A stretch of 64,000 nt of DNA. Source: AC-49 sp963817035. GTDB taxonomy: Bacteria; Actinomycetota; Thermoleophilia; Solirubrobacterales; Solirubrobacteraceae. The stretch lies in contig CAWFMM010000003.1 of assembly GCA_963817035.1 (NCBI GenBank), positions 620,001-684,000 of the forward strand. The letters are read 5' to 3'. The position numbers and the translations under genes are program-made. Shown in pieces: positions 9,032 through 16,312 of the stretch (within the stretch, counting starts at the first letter, position 1; every line of letters starts with the position of its first letter). The notes beneath the pieces are model-generated. The model was not told the DNA's origin. It saw only the letters and a list, made by a program, of their open reading frames with translations, and made no database searches.

Positions 9032-9244
9032 CTATCTCCAGCCGGAGTCGCGTTTGTTGCGTTGGTAGGCGTACGCGATGAATCCGATCCCGCCAGCGAG
9101 ACACGCCGCAGCACTCGCGCCGTAGCCGGTGGCGTCGCCCCATGAGCTGCCCGCCTCGTAGCTCAGGGACAGCCACGCACATCCGAAGAGCACGAGGGCG
9201 GCGAGGAACAGCAGGCACCCGATCGTGAAGGTGAAGCCGACCAT
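9032..9244 (-). CDS. small membrane protein, second of three
   Basis: A 70-residue protein with two hydrophobic helices (MVGFTFTIGCLLFLAALVLF and AAACLAGGIGFIAYAY) and a basic C-terminus. Its ATG at 9244 overlaps the last base of the upstream gene's stop codon, so it is translationally coupled to it. Family unknown. Confidence 0.6.
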   Translation of the reverse strand: MVGFTFTIGCLLFLAALVLFGCAWLSLSYEAGSSWGDATGYGASAAACLAGGIGFIAYAYQRNKRDSGWR

Positions 9245-9525
9245 CAGCCATCCGATCCGAGGTCGCGCTGGCGTTGTTCGGCGCCAAGTGACCGACCGCC
9301 GCGAAGCATCGCGGCGACGATGCTGGCGAGTCCCACCACCAGACAGACCGCGCCGCCGACGAGCGACTTGACCGCGGTGGGATCCCTCCACGAGCTGTAT
9401 GACTCGCCGGTCGCCTGCATGTCGGCACCGGCGAACAAGAGCACCGTGCCAAATAGCAGGATCACCCCGAACACGCCCATCGCGAGGTTCACCACCGTCT
9501 GCCTCTGCTCGTGGGTGGGCCGCAT
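9244..9525 (-). CDS. small membrane protein, first of three
   Basis: A 93-residue protein with two hydrophobic helices (NLAMGVFGVILLFGTVLLF and LVGGAVCLVVGLASIVAAML) and a charged C-terminal tail. A -10-like TATACC lies 6 bases before the ATG, and palindromic sites immediately upstream suggest regulation of this three-gene unit. Family unknown. Confidence 0.6.
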   Translation of the reverse strand: MRPTHEQRQTVVNLAMGVFGVILLFGTVLLFAGADMQATGESYSSWRDPTAVKSLVGGAVCLVVGLASIVAAMLRGGRSLGAEQRQRDLGSDG

Positions 9526-9538
9526 TGGCCAGGTATAG

Positions 9539-9581
9539 ACCGGTGGTCAATAGATTTCTAGGGTTATCGACCGCCGGTCGA
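9539..9581 (-). promoter_or_regulatory. paired GACCNNNGGTC palindromes upstream of the three membrane-protein genes
   Basis: Two copies of the same palindromic core lie close together: one with core GACCGGTGGTC at about 9539-9548, and one perfect 15-base palindrome, TCGACCG-C-CGGTCGA, at 9567-9581. The first almost touches the -10-like sequence of the gene starting at 9525. Two spaced copies of one palindrome in a promoter suggest a dimeric regulator; which one is unknown. Confidence 0.5.
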
Positions 9582-9629
9582 CAGATGTTCTACCCAGCCA
9601 GCGGCGCCAAATGAACGCGCTCCTGCGTT

Positions 9630-9647
9630 GCGCGATTTGCGCAACTC
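9630..9647 (+). repeat. 18-bp direct repeat, copy 1 (partner at 10947-10964)
   Basis: GCGCGATTTGCGCAACTC here and GCGCGATTTGCACAACTC at 10947-10964 differ at one base and lie on the two sides of the single gene 9679-10830. This copy also contains a small perfect hairpin (TTGCGC-gattt-GCGCAA). Confidence 0.5.
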
Positions 9648-9678
9648 CTGGATGGTGGGGCACCGACCAAGCGGGTTG

Positions 9679-10830
9679 CTATGGGGCGAGGTCGGCGACG
9701 GGCTCGACATGTAGGTGTAGCCCCTTGCCGGGTGCTGCTGGGGAGGCGCGCAGCGACAGCAGCCACCATTGTTGTCCGGCACGCAGGATCTGCAGGTCGC
9801 CGGGGCCGATGTTGCGTTCGTCGAACAGAACCCGTCGCCGTGCGCCGTCGGCGGTCGCGAGCGTCGCGACGGAGCGGAACGTGTCGTCGCGCAGCTCTGA
9901 TTGTTCTTGCCACAGAAGATAGGGCTTGCCGTCGATCGCGACGGCGTCGCCCTGTGCGCTGATTCCGATCTGGCTGAGTTGAGGACCGAGCGTCCAGCGG
10001 CCGCCGGCGAGTGACGCCGAGCGGATGCCTGGAGCGTTGCCACCGGCGGAGGACAGTGCGATCGTGACGCCGTCCGACGTGGCGACTGGTCCGCCGATCT
10101 GTGGCCCGTTCGCTGCGACGGCGAGATTCGGTCCGTGCTGGACCCAGCCATGGGGTGTGAGCTGGTACAGGGTGCTGGCAGCGTGGTTTCGCGTCGCGCG
10201 GCCGAACAGGAAGACCTTGCCGTCGCCGGTGCCGATGGTCGGGATGACGCCCCGCTTCGCGTTCACGGGCCACCCGAGGTGCTGGATCGAGTTTCCGACG
10301 AGCTTGAACGTCGTGTGTCGATCACCATGCAGAGTGGCGACCACGACGGGCGCCCCAACGCCGAAGGCGACCTCATCGGTCGTCATGCGTCCGGGCAATG
10401 TGACGATCCGCCAGCGACGTTGGTTGAAGCAGGCGATCCGTCCCTGCGCCTGCTCCACATAGCTGGCACAGACGTCGTTGTGCCAGACCCCGAGCGACAG
10501 TTCAGCGCCGTGATCGGGAGTAGCACCGATCGGGGCCATGCGCGACCAACCGTTGCCGTCCCATAGGTAGACGAGGAGTGCCGCATGCGTCTGGCCGCTC
10601 GCACGGGTGACCTGTTCGTCGACGACCCACAGATGACGGCCGTCGGTCGCGGCTTTGGCTTGGAAGTCATCTCCAGCCGAAAGCCCCAAGGTGGCGCTAC
10701 CCGGCCAGGCCGCCGTGCTCGGGCTGTTCCCAGTCGAGCGCCCCGCCACGGCGAGAACGAGAACGAGAACGCTGGCCGCCGCGACAAGGGCGACCCAGCC
10801 CGATTTCAAGCGATTGTGTCCGATGATCAT
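9679..10830 (-). CDS. membrane-anchored extracytoplasmic protein of unknown function
   Basis: A 383-residue protein. The start at 10830 is set by a strong ribosome site (GGAGGAG, 5 bases upstream) and gives a short basic N-terminus followed by one membrane helix (VALVAAASVLVLVLAVAG). The remaining 340 residues lie outside the membrane and are rich in short beta-strand-like segments with repeated aromatic/glycine patterns (LWVVDEQV, LLVYLWDGNGW, KVFLFGRATRN, PYLLWQEQ), suggesting a beta-propeller-like fold. No family recognised. It is flanked by 18-base direct repeats. Confidence 0.6.
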   Translation of the reverse strand: MIIGHNRLKSGWVALVAAASVLVLVLAVAGRSTGNSPSTAAWPGSATLGLSAGDDFQAKAATDGRHLWVVDEQVTRASGQTHAALLVYLWDGNGWSRMAPIGATPDHGAELSLGVWHNDVCASYVEQAQGRIACFNQRRWRIVTLPGRMTTDEVAFGVGAPVVVATLHGDRHTTFKLVGNSIQHLGWPVNAKRGVIPTIGTGDGKVFLFGRATRNHAASTLYQLTPHGWVQHGPNLAVAANGPQIGGPVATSDGVTIALSSAGGNAPGIRSASLAGGRWTLGPQLSQIGISAQGDAVAIDGKPYLLWQEQSELRDDTFRSVATLATADGARRRVLFDERNIGPGDLQILRAGQQWWLLSLRASPAAPGKGLHLHVEPVADLAP

Positions 10831-10946
10831 CGACGCTCCTCCACCGACCGGCAAATCTGGCCCGGGCGTGAACGGCCCCGGGTTACACCATACAATCTGA
10901 TCAAGAGCAACGGGTCGACCAGGACACCCAAAACCAGCGCCGCGAT

Positions 10947-10964
10947 GCGCGATTTGCACAACTC
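10947..10964 (+). repeat. 18-bp direct repeat, copy 2
   Basis: The partner of the repeat at 9630-9647, with 17 of 18 bases identical. It lies just upstream of the 5' end of the gene it helps to bracket. Confidence 0.5.
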
Positions 10965-11044
10965 GCAGTTCCGGCAGTAGGAACGACCGCCACGGCGCGG
11001 AGCCTTGGCGGTGGCCGGCCGTCAGCGGCGGAACTACCAGTCCG

Positions 11045-11206
11045 CTACCGACTGGCGGCGCGCAGGCGCTCGGCGATCAGGCGCAGCGACTCGACCCGGC
11101 GGTAGACCTCGGCGCGCCGGGGAGCGTTGCGTTCCTCCATCGACCGGACGAGTTCACGCATCGAACCGGGCGGCGGAGGTGTCGTGGTTGTCGGGCGGGA
11201 AGTCAT
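11045..11206 (-). CDS. small basic protein of unknown function
   Basis: A 53-residue protein too short for most ORF filters. It has a proline/threonine-rich start (MTSRPTTTTPPPPG) and then a strongly charged amphipathic helix (RELVRSMEERNAPRRAEVYR... to ASR). A GAGGAA ribosome site lies 7 bases before the ATG. It may be a small nucleic-acid- or protein-binding helix encoded by the integrated element; that is a guess from composition only. Confidence 0.4.
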   Translation of the reverse strand: MTSRPTTTTPPPPGSMRELVRSMEERNAPRRAEVYRRVESLRLIAERLRAASR

Positions 11207-11271
11207 CGCGGTTCCTCAGGGTAGGGGACGTCATGGACGAGCGCCTTCGGCTGCACGGGCACTCGCTCAGC

Positions 11272-11313
11272 GTGTTGATCTCCACGTGTTGATCTCCATT
11301 TGTTGATCTCAGA
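11272..11313 (+). repeat. three tandem 14-bp repeats (iteron-like)
   Basis: GTGTTGATCTCCAC, GTGTTGATCTCCAT and TTGTTGATCTCAGA are adjacent in the same orientation. They lie about 400 bases before the excisionase/integrase pair, where arm-type binding sites of a tyrosine recombinase or sites for its accessory factor would be expected. Confidence 0.65.
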
Positions 11314-11369
11314 CGACAACGGGCCGTCGCCCCGCCTCCGGCCCAGATTTGGCTCTACGCCTGGCCTTG

Positions 11370-11414
11370 CGAGGAAGGGGGGTCCACCGCTTCGCGCTGG
11401 ACCCCCCTTCCTCG
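11370..11414. repeat. perfect 17-bp inverted repeat (strong hairpin)
   Basis: CGAGGAAGGGGGGTCCA and its exact complement TGGACCCCCCTTCCTCG are separated by 11 bases. The stem would be very stable. No T-run follows on either strand. The surrounding interval 11207-11703 contains no credible gene; from about 11450 to 11690 it is G-rich low-complexity sequence in which I see nothing else. Confidence 0.75.
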
Positions 11415-11703
11415 ACCTGCCAGATAGATGTGGTCGGCTCAGGCTTTGGGACATGGGCCGGAGGCGGGGCGGCGGCGGCGGGGCTGGAGCGAAGCGAGCA
11501 GGGCGGTTGGCGTCAGCAATGGGTTCAGAGTCGGAGTGGGCACGGCGGCAAGTGGTGGGCGGCGGGCTGGCGGCGTGGGCGACGGGGAGGGAGCGGTGTG
11601 TTGGGCGGCGGCGGGATTCGGTGGCGGCGTCGGGGTCGAGCTGCGGATGGGCGCTGACGTCGAGTTGTAGGGGCCACGTTCGGTCCCCGTTGCTCTTCAT
11701 CGC

Positions 11704-12027
11704 ATGACGATCGACTCCGCCCGCGACTGCCTCGTCGAGCTCCTCGATTGCCGCGAGCCGCGTGCCCTGCTCACGGCCGCCGCGGTCGCGCAGCGCCTGA
11801 GCGTCGACCGCGGCTGGGTCTACGCCCACGCCCTCGAGCTTGGCGCGGTGCGACTCGGGGACGGCCCGCGTTCGCGGCTACGGTTCGACCCCACCGTCAT
11901 CGCCGAGCGACTCACGCCGCGTGCAAATCGGCCACCGCGGATCGGGCGCCCCACCCGGCGCGTCGCCGGCGCCGCGCTTCTCCCGATCAAGCCGTCTCGA
12001 TCACGTAGTCTCGAACGGACGACATGA
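11704..12027 (+). CDS. putative excisionase / helix-turn-helix protein upstream of the integrase
   Basis: A 107-residue protein whose central part (TAAAVAQRLSVDRGWVYAHA, near residues 24-43, then LGAVRLGDGPRSRLRFDP) fits the winged-helix pattern of MerR-like excisionases and recombination directionality factors: an HTH followed by a wing leading into a strand. Its stop codon overlaps the integrase start (ATGA at 12024), the usual xis-int arrangement. The basic C-terminal tail is unusual in length. Identification rests on fold pattern and position. Confidence 0.6.
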   Translation: MTIDSARDCLVELLDCREPRALLTAAAVAQRLSVDRGWVYAHALELGAVRLGDGPRSRLRFDPTVIAERLTPRANRPPRIGRPTRRVAGAALLPIKPSRSRSLERTT

Positions 12028-13367
12028 CACGCCGCGCGACCGGGCAGATCATCGAGAAGGCCACCGCGAACGGGACCGCGTTCGCCCTGCGCTTTCGCGC
12101 CTACGGCGAGCGGCGCTACCTGCGCCTCGGCTCGGCGGCGGACGGGTGGACGCGGCGGCGCGCTGAGCAACAGCTCAGCCACGTCCTCGCCGACGTCGAG
12201 CGCGGCATCTGGGTCCCGCCACTGGACCGCGCGGCCGACGCGCCTGACCTGCCGACCTTTCACGAGTTCGCCTCCGAGTGGCTCGAGGCCCGGCGCCACG
12301 AGCTGCGCGAGGCGACGGTCCTGGACTACCGCTGGCAACTCAGCAGCCACCTGCTGCCCTTCTTCCACCGCCACCGCCTGCCGCAGATCACCGTCGGCGA
12401 AGTCGACCGCTACCGCGACTTCAAGGTCCGTGAGGGAGCGCTGTCGGCCCAGTCGATCAACAAGACGATCACCCGGCTGGGGCAGATCATGGCCGTCGCC
12501 GAGGAGCGCGACCTGATCACGCGCAACCCGGTCCGCGTCAACACCCGCAACCGCAAGCTCAAGACCCCACGCCGGCGCCCCATCTACCTCGACCACGCCG
12601 AGCAGATCGTCGCGCTCATCGACGCCGCGACGATCATCGACGCCGACCCGCAGGCCAAGACCGCAGGCCGGCGCGCGCTCATCGCGACGCTGGTCTTCGC
12701 CGGCCTGCGGATCGGTGAGGCGACCGCGTTGCGCTGGCGCGACATCGACCTCGCCCAGTCACGGATCGCGGTCGGTGCGTCCAAGACCGACGCCGGGATC
12801 CGCGAGGTCGACATCCTCCCGGTCCTCCACGACGAGCTGACCAGCCACCGCATGGCAAACGACGCCGCGGCCGCGGACGAGCTTGTCTTCCCGACCGCCA
12901 ACGGCACGCCGCGCGACAAGGACAACGCGCGCGAGCGCGTCATCCGCCCCGTCGTGGCCCGGGCGGTCGAGCTGCTGGCGCAGCGCGGCCACGCGCCGCT
13001 GCCCGACGGCGTCACCGCGCACAAGCTGCGCCACACGTTCGCGTCGATCCAGTTCGCCCGCGGCGAGGACCCGGCCTACGTCATGAGCCAGCTCGGCCAC
13101 GCCTCACCCGGGTTCACGTTGCGCGTCTACGCCCACGCGATGCGCCGCGACCCGGGCGACCGAGAGGCCCTCAAACGCCTCGTCGAGGGCGCCCATTGGG
13201 CACCAATGGGCACTGGGACCCCTCCAACCGGCCAAAACGAGGCCCCGGCGACCGCACCAACAGAGGTCAAAACTGGCTCAGATGCAGGCACTTCCCCCGA
13301 TGGGCGGTACAGGGCTCGAACCTGTGACCTCTCGCTTGTAAGGCGAGCGCTCTACCAGCTGAGCTAA
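12024..13367 (+). CDS. int: tyrosine recombinase / phage-type integrase
   Basis: A 447-residue site-specific recombinase. An N-terminal arm-binding region and a SAM-like core-binding domain (about residues 75-180: FHEFASEWLEARRHELREAT) are followed by the catalytic domain. The active-site residues are visible: Arg in GLRIGEA, Lys in SKTDAG, HxxR in HKLRHTF, His in QLGHASP and nucleophile Tyr in LRVYAHAM. The last 21 codons (from about 13301) are read from the antisense strand of the tRNA-Val gene and the stop codon lies in its D-arm. This shows that the element uses the tRNA 3' half as attachment site. Confidence 0.92.
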   Translation: MTRRATGQIIEKATANGTAFALRFRAYGERRYLRLGSAADGWTRRRAEQQLSHVLADVERGIWVPPLDRAADAPDLPTFHEFASEWLEARRHELREATVLDYRWQLSSHLLPFFHRHRLPQITVGEVDRYRDFKVREGALSAQSINKTITRLGQIMAVAEERDLITRNPVRVNTRNRKLKTPRRRPIYLDHAEQIVALIDAATIIDADPQAKTAGRRALIATLVFAGLRIGEATALRWRDIDLAQSRIAVGASKTDAGIREVDILPVLHDELTSHRMANDAAAADELVFPTANGTPRDKDNARERVIRPVVARAVELLAQRGHAPLPDGVTAHKLRHTFASIQFARGEDPAYVMSQLGHASPGFTLRVYAHAMRRDPGDREALKRLVEGAHWAPMGTGTPPTGQNEAPATAPTEVKTGSDAGTSPDGRYRARTCDLSLVRRALYQLS

Positions 13368-13373
13368 CCGCCC
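13301..13373 (-). tRNA. tRNA-Val (anticodon TAC)
   Basis: A 73-base cloverleaf. The acceptor stem GGGCGGT pairs with ACCGCCC, discriminator base A. The D-arm is TTAGCTCAGCTGGTAGAGC, the anticodon stem-loop is CTCGC-CTTACAA-GCGAG (anticodon TAC) and the T-arm contains GGTTCGAGCCC. CCA is not encoded. Its 3' half overlaps the integrase gene on the opposite strand and is the probable attachment site. Confidence 0.95.
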
Positions 13374-13386
13374 GGGCACGGGGAGG

Positions 13387-13553
13387 CTAGTGGTTCGTCC
13401 TGTGAGTCCGTGCATGCGTGGGCGGTCGCTGGCGTCGCCTGGCAAGAACGCAGTGAGGGAGTTTGGCTTTGCCAAATGACCGAGCGAGGACACCGCCAGG
13501 CGGTGATCAGCGGCCGATCCAAGCAGGTGCGGACTTGCAGGATGAGCCACTAG
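13387..13553. repeat. 167-bp long imperfect inverted repeat
   Basis: The arms 13387-13443 and 13495-13553 are complementary over nearly 59 bases. The outer 16 bases (CTAGTGGTTCGTCCTG against CTAGTGGCTCATCCTG) differ at two positions, and the inner 8 bases CGCCTGGC/GCCAGGCG are perfect. A small internal hairpin TTTGGC-ttt-GCCAAA is at 13462-13476. Several mismatches are C/T or G/A, so an RNA copy of the plus strand would keep G-U pairs. This explains most of the 327 bases without a gene between tRNA-Val and the lipoprotein gene. Confidence 0.65.
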
Positions 13554-13700
13554 ATGGTCGGCGGCGAAGAGAAGTCTCAGGCCGCGCACATTGTCCACTC
13601 AGGCCGCGCTCCTAGCTTCGCTGTTCCGCCGGGTCCAGGTGCCGCGCGGGTTCGTCACACCGACAAGACGGCTCCTGGGCCGCGCGAGGAACCAAACACA

Positions 13701-14210
13701 ATGATGAATCGGACCGTCCTTCCGGCGACGATCGCCGTCGCCCTGATGTTGATGGCGTCGGCCGGGTTGTCGGCGTGCGGGAGCAGTTCGGCAAAGAGCC
13801 CACCGCCTGCGGCGACTGTCACCGCCGCCGCGGTGACCGCCGCGACGACCACGACGACAGCCGGCTCGTCGAGCGAGCCCAGCCGCGTGAAGGTGGCACT
13901 GAACGAGTTCACGATCGCACCAGCGGCGACGTCGGCGCCCGCGGGTCACGTCGTGTTCGTCGTCCGCAACTCCGGCAAGCTCAAGCACCAGTTCACGATC
14001 ATCCGCACCAACAAGTCAGCCGCGACCGTGCTGTCCAAGCAGGACCCCAACGACGACATAGCCGGCGCTCGCGGCGAGATCGCGACGATCGCGCCGGGCA
14101 CGACGAAGACCCTGACCATCAAGAACCTCAAGCCCGGCCACTACGCCCTCGTCTGCGCACTCCCCGGCCATTATCAGGCCGGCATGCACGCCGACTTCAC
14201 CGTCAACTGA
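13701..14210 (+). CDS. lipoprotein with cupredoxin-like copper domain
   Basis: A 169-residue exported protein. The lipobox (LSAC, Cys26) follows a hydrophobic signal sequence, and a GAGGA site precedes the ATG at 13701. After a Thr/Ala-rich linker comes a plastocyanin-like beta-sandwich (about residues 65-169). All four type-1 copper ligands appear to be present: His in KLKHQF, and Cys, His and Met in CALPGHYQAGM. It would be lipid-anchored outside the membrane and act in electron transfer or copper handling. No partner oxidase gene is adjacent. Confidence 0.85.
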   Translation: MMNRTVLPATIAVALMLMASAGLSACGSSSAKSPPPAATVTAAAVTAATTTTTAGSSSEPSRVKVALNEFTIAPAATSAPAGHVVFVVRNSGKLKHQFTIIRTNKSAATVLSKQDPNDDIAGARGEIATIAPGTTKTLTIKNLKPGHYALVCALPGHYQAGMHADFTVN

Positions 14211-14342
14211 ACAACACGGCCCGGTCCGGGCGCGCCTCATGCTCCGCCCGAGCCCGGGCCCTCACGCGATCCTGGAGGCCCTGGCGGCATGGTTCGGACG
14301 GGGGCATGACCGGGCGGCCGGTGCAGGCGCGCGAGCGCTGGC

Positions 14343-14355
14343 TATGCTGGCCGCC
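14343..14355 (+). promoter_or_regulatory. leaderless-type promoter -10 for the SDR gene
   Basis: TATGCT at 14343-14348 lies exactly 7 bases before the ATG at 14356, so transcription would start at or next to the start codon. There is no ribosome site. The same geometry recurs at several other genes in the window. Confidence 0.55.
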
Positions 14356-15102
14356 ATGGACCTTGGCCTGACTCGACGCGCCGCGCTGGTCACTGCCGCT
14401 TCGAAGGGGATCGGCCGTGCGATCGCCGCAGAGCTCGTGGCCGAAGGCGCACGCGTCGTCGTCTCCTCGCGCTCGGCGACCGACGCGACCGCGCGCGAGA
14501 TCGGGGCCGAGGCGGCGTTGCAGTGGGACAGCGCCGACATCGACGGCGCGACCGGGCTGGTCGACCGCGCACAGGAGATCGTCGGCCCGCTCGACATCCT
14601 CGTCTGCAACACCGGCGGCCCGCCGATGGGCCCCGACGCACTGGCGTTCACGCGCGAGCAGTGGCAGGCGGCCTACGAGACGCTCGTGCTCGCGCCGATG
14701 GCGCTGATCGAGCACGCGCTCCCGGCCATGCGCGAGCGCGGCTGGGGTCGCGTGATCAACGTCGTCTCGACCAGCGTCATCGAACCAATCGGAGTCCTGA
14801 TGCTCTCCAACGCCCACCGCTCGTCGATGATCGCCGCGTTCAAGACGATCGCGACGCAGGTCGCGGCCGACGGCGTCACGCTCAACAGCGTCCTCCCCGG
14901 GCGCATCGGCACGAGCCGCCTCGCTGACGTCAGCGGCTCGCTCGACGCGGCGCAGGAAGCCGCGCGCACCATGATTCCGGCAGCGCGACTGGGGACGCCG
15001 GAGGAGTTGGCGGCCGCGGCGGTCTTCCTGTGCAGCGACCGCGCCGGGTACATCACGGGCGCCTCGCTGGCCGTCGACGGCGGCCTGCTGCGCAGCGTGT
15101 GA
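14356..15102 (+). CDS. short-chain dehydrogenase/reductase family protein
   Basis: A 248-residue Rossmann-fold enzyme. The cofactor motif TAASKGIGRAIA is a variant of TGxxxGIG, and CNTGGPPMGPD and the catalytic-loop serine (VVSTSV) are present. At the position where SDRs have YxxxK the sequence is LMLSNAHRSSMIAAFKT, with no tyrosine. It therefore belongs to the 3-oxoacyl-ACP-reductase-like subgroup that lacks the canonical tetrad, and its reaction cannot be assumed. The C-terminus (GYITGASLAVDGG) is typical. The start at 14356 is fixed by the leaderless promoter; its stop overlaps the next gene's GTG. Confidence 0.85.
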   Translation: MDLGLTRRAALVTAASKGIGRAIAAELVAEGARVVVSSRSATDATAREIGAEAALQWDSADIDGATGLVDRAQEIVGPLDILVCNTGGPPMGPDALAFTREQWQAAYETLVLAPMALIEHALPAMRERGWGRVINVVSTSVIEPIGVLMLSNAHRSSMIAAFKTIATQVAADGVTLNSVLPGRIGTSRLADVSGSLDAAQEAARTMIPAARLGTPEELAAAAVFLCSDRAGYITGASLAVDGGLLRSV

Positions 15103-15440
15103 CGATCAACCGCTCCGTCCTGTGGCGCGCGGCCGTTGTGCAGGCGATCGCCGTCGCCGTGCTGTCGGTCGTGCTCGCGGTCTCGCTGGGCAAGGCGTTT
15201 TTCGAGGACTGGGGATGGCTCGCCGGGCCTGGAGCGTGGATGCTCTGCTCGCTGGTCACCGCGCGCGTCCTGTCGCTGCCCACGCGGCGAACCGGCATCG
15301 GCGCGGCGCTGGCCGGAATCCCGGCCGGCATCGCGGTCCTGATCGGCGTGCACTGGCTCGGCACGGTGCTCGCCATCGGGCTCTTCGCACTGTGGTGCGC
15401 AGTACCCCCAAGGGGAATCGAACCCCTGCTTCGAGCGTGA
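15099..15440 (+). CDS. small integral membrane protein, coupled to the SDR gene
   Basis: A 113-residue protein starting with GTG inside the SDR stop codon region (GTGA overlap). Four hydrophobic helices are visible (AAVVQAIAVAVLSVVLAV, WLAGPGAWMLCSLVTARVL, GIGAALAGIPAGIAVLIGV, LGTVLAIGLFALWC). The last dozen residues are encoded antisense to the 3' part of tRNA-Glu, so the genes overlap by 38 bases. Function unknown. Confidence 0.6.
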   Translation: MTINRSVLWRAAVVQAIAVAVLSVVLAVSLGKAFFEDWGWLAGPGAWMLCSLVTARVLSLPTRRTGIGAALAGIPAGIAVLIGVHWLGTVLAIGLFALWCAVPPRGIEPLLRA

Positions 15441-15474
15441 AAGGCTCGCGTGCTAACCGCTACACCATGGGGGC
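15403..15474 (-). tRNA. tRNA-Glu (anticodon TTC)
   Basis: A 72-base cloverleaf. The acceptor GCCCCCA pairs with TGGGGGT, with a G-U first pair and discriminator A. The D-arm is GTGTAGCGGTTAGCACGC, the anticodon stem-loop CGAGC-CTTTCAC-GCTCG (anticodon TTC) and the T-arm GGGGTTCGATTCCCC. CCA is not encoded. Confidence 0.95.
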
Positions 15475-15514
15475 TGGCGGCCCACCAGTCTACGAAGAGA
15501 GGACCGACAGACCG

Positions 15515-16312
15515 ATGAGGGCGACCAGCGTGCGGCGCCTGATCCCTCTGACCCTCGGGTTCGAGCGGCTGCCCAAGGCCTACAGCGTCCATGGCGACAC
15601 GTCTGGCGAGGTGCTGGTCGAGCCGGTTCCGGCGGTGCTGCTCGACACCGACGACGGCTGGACGTTGCTCGATGTCGGCTTCAACACTGCGCTGATCCAC
15701 GACAAGTGGCTCTACGAGCGATTGCACGGGCGCAACATGGAGATCACGCCGCTGCTCGAGGGCGGTCACGAGGCGCTCGAGATCGAACTGCGCAAGCACG
15801 GCGTTGCGTTGAGCGACATCGCGCGGATCTACCTCTCACACCTGCACAACGACCACGCCGGCGGGCTGCGCCTGTTCGGCTACCACGTGCCGGTCTGGGT
15901 GCAGCGCGTCGAGTACGAGTACGGGATGGGCGACCACCCGTTCCCCGAGGAGCACGGGATGTTCCGCATCGACTACGACGACCCGCGGATCGACTGGCGC
16001 TTCATCGATGGCGACACCGAGATCGCGCCGGGGATCACCGCGATCTTCACCCCTGGCCACACGCCCGGGCACCAGAGCTTCGTCATCGACCTGCCTGACG
16101 GCTCCGGCTACGTGCTGCCGTTCGACGCCGGCGACCTGACCGAGAACTTCGAAAGCGAGATCGCACCCGGCGGCTTCGTGCACTGCACGGCCGACGATGC
16201 GCTGGCCTCGGTGCTGCGCGTCAAGGAGGTCGCGGCGCGGACCGGCTACGCGATCGTGCCGGGCCACGACCCGGTCGCGTGGCCGGCGTTCACGGAGAAG
16301 ATGGTGGGCTGA
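15515..16312 (+). CDS. MBL-fold metallohydrolase, N-acyl-homoserine-lactonase-like
   Basis: A 265-residue enzyme with the dinuclear zinc motif HLHNDHAGG (HxHxDH) near residue 107, a metal-binding His in TPGHTPGHQSF, the bridging Asp in PFDAGDLTENF and a last His in VPGHDPV. The order and the long N-terminal segment match the AttM/AiiA lactonase-like branch of the superfamily. Whether it opens lactones is not shown by sequence. It starts 40 bases after tRNA-Glu (opposite strand) and is followed directly by the EamA transporter gene, probably one transcript. Confidence 0.8.
   Translation: MRATSVRRLIPLTLGFERLPKAYSVHGDTSGEVLVEPVPAVLLDTDDGWTLLDVGFNTALIHDKWLYERLHGRNMEITPLLEGGHEALEIELRKHGVALSDIARIYLSHLHNDHAGGLRLFGYHVPVWVQRVEYEYGMGDHPFPEEHGMFRIDYDDPRIDWRFIDGDTEIAPGITAIFTPGHTPGHQSFVIDLPDGSGYVLPFDAGDLTENFESEIAPGGFVHCTADDALASVLRVKEVAARTGYAIVPGHDPVAWPAFTEKMVG

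Noticed and set aside
11272..11313. The three 14-bp repeats considered as a CRISPR remnant
   Set aside because: The units are directly adjacent with no spacers and too short for CRISPR repeats.
11203..11829. A 208-codon minus-strand frame across the G-rich interval
   Set aside because: It is low-complexity Pro/Arg/Ser sequence, spans the perfect hairpin and iterons, and overlaps the excisionase gene on the other strand.
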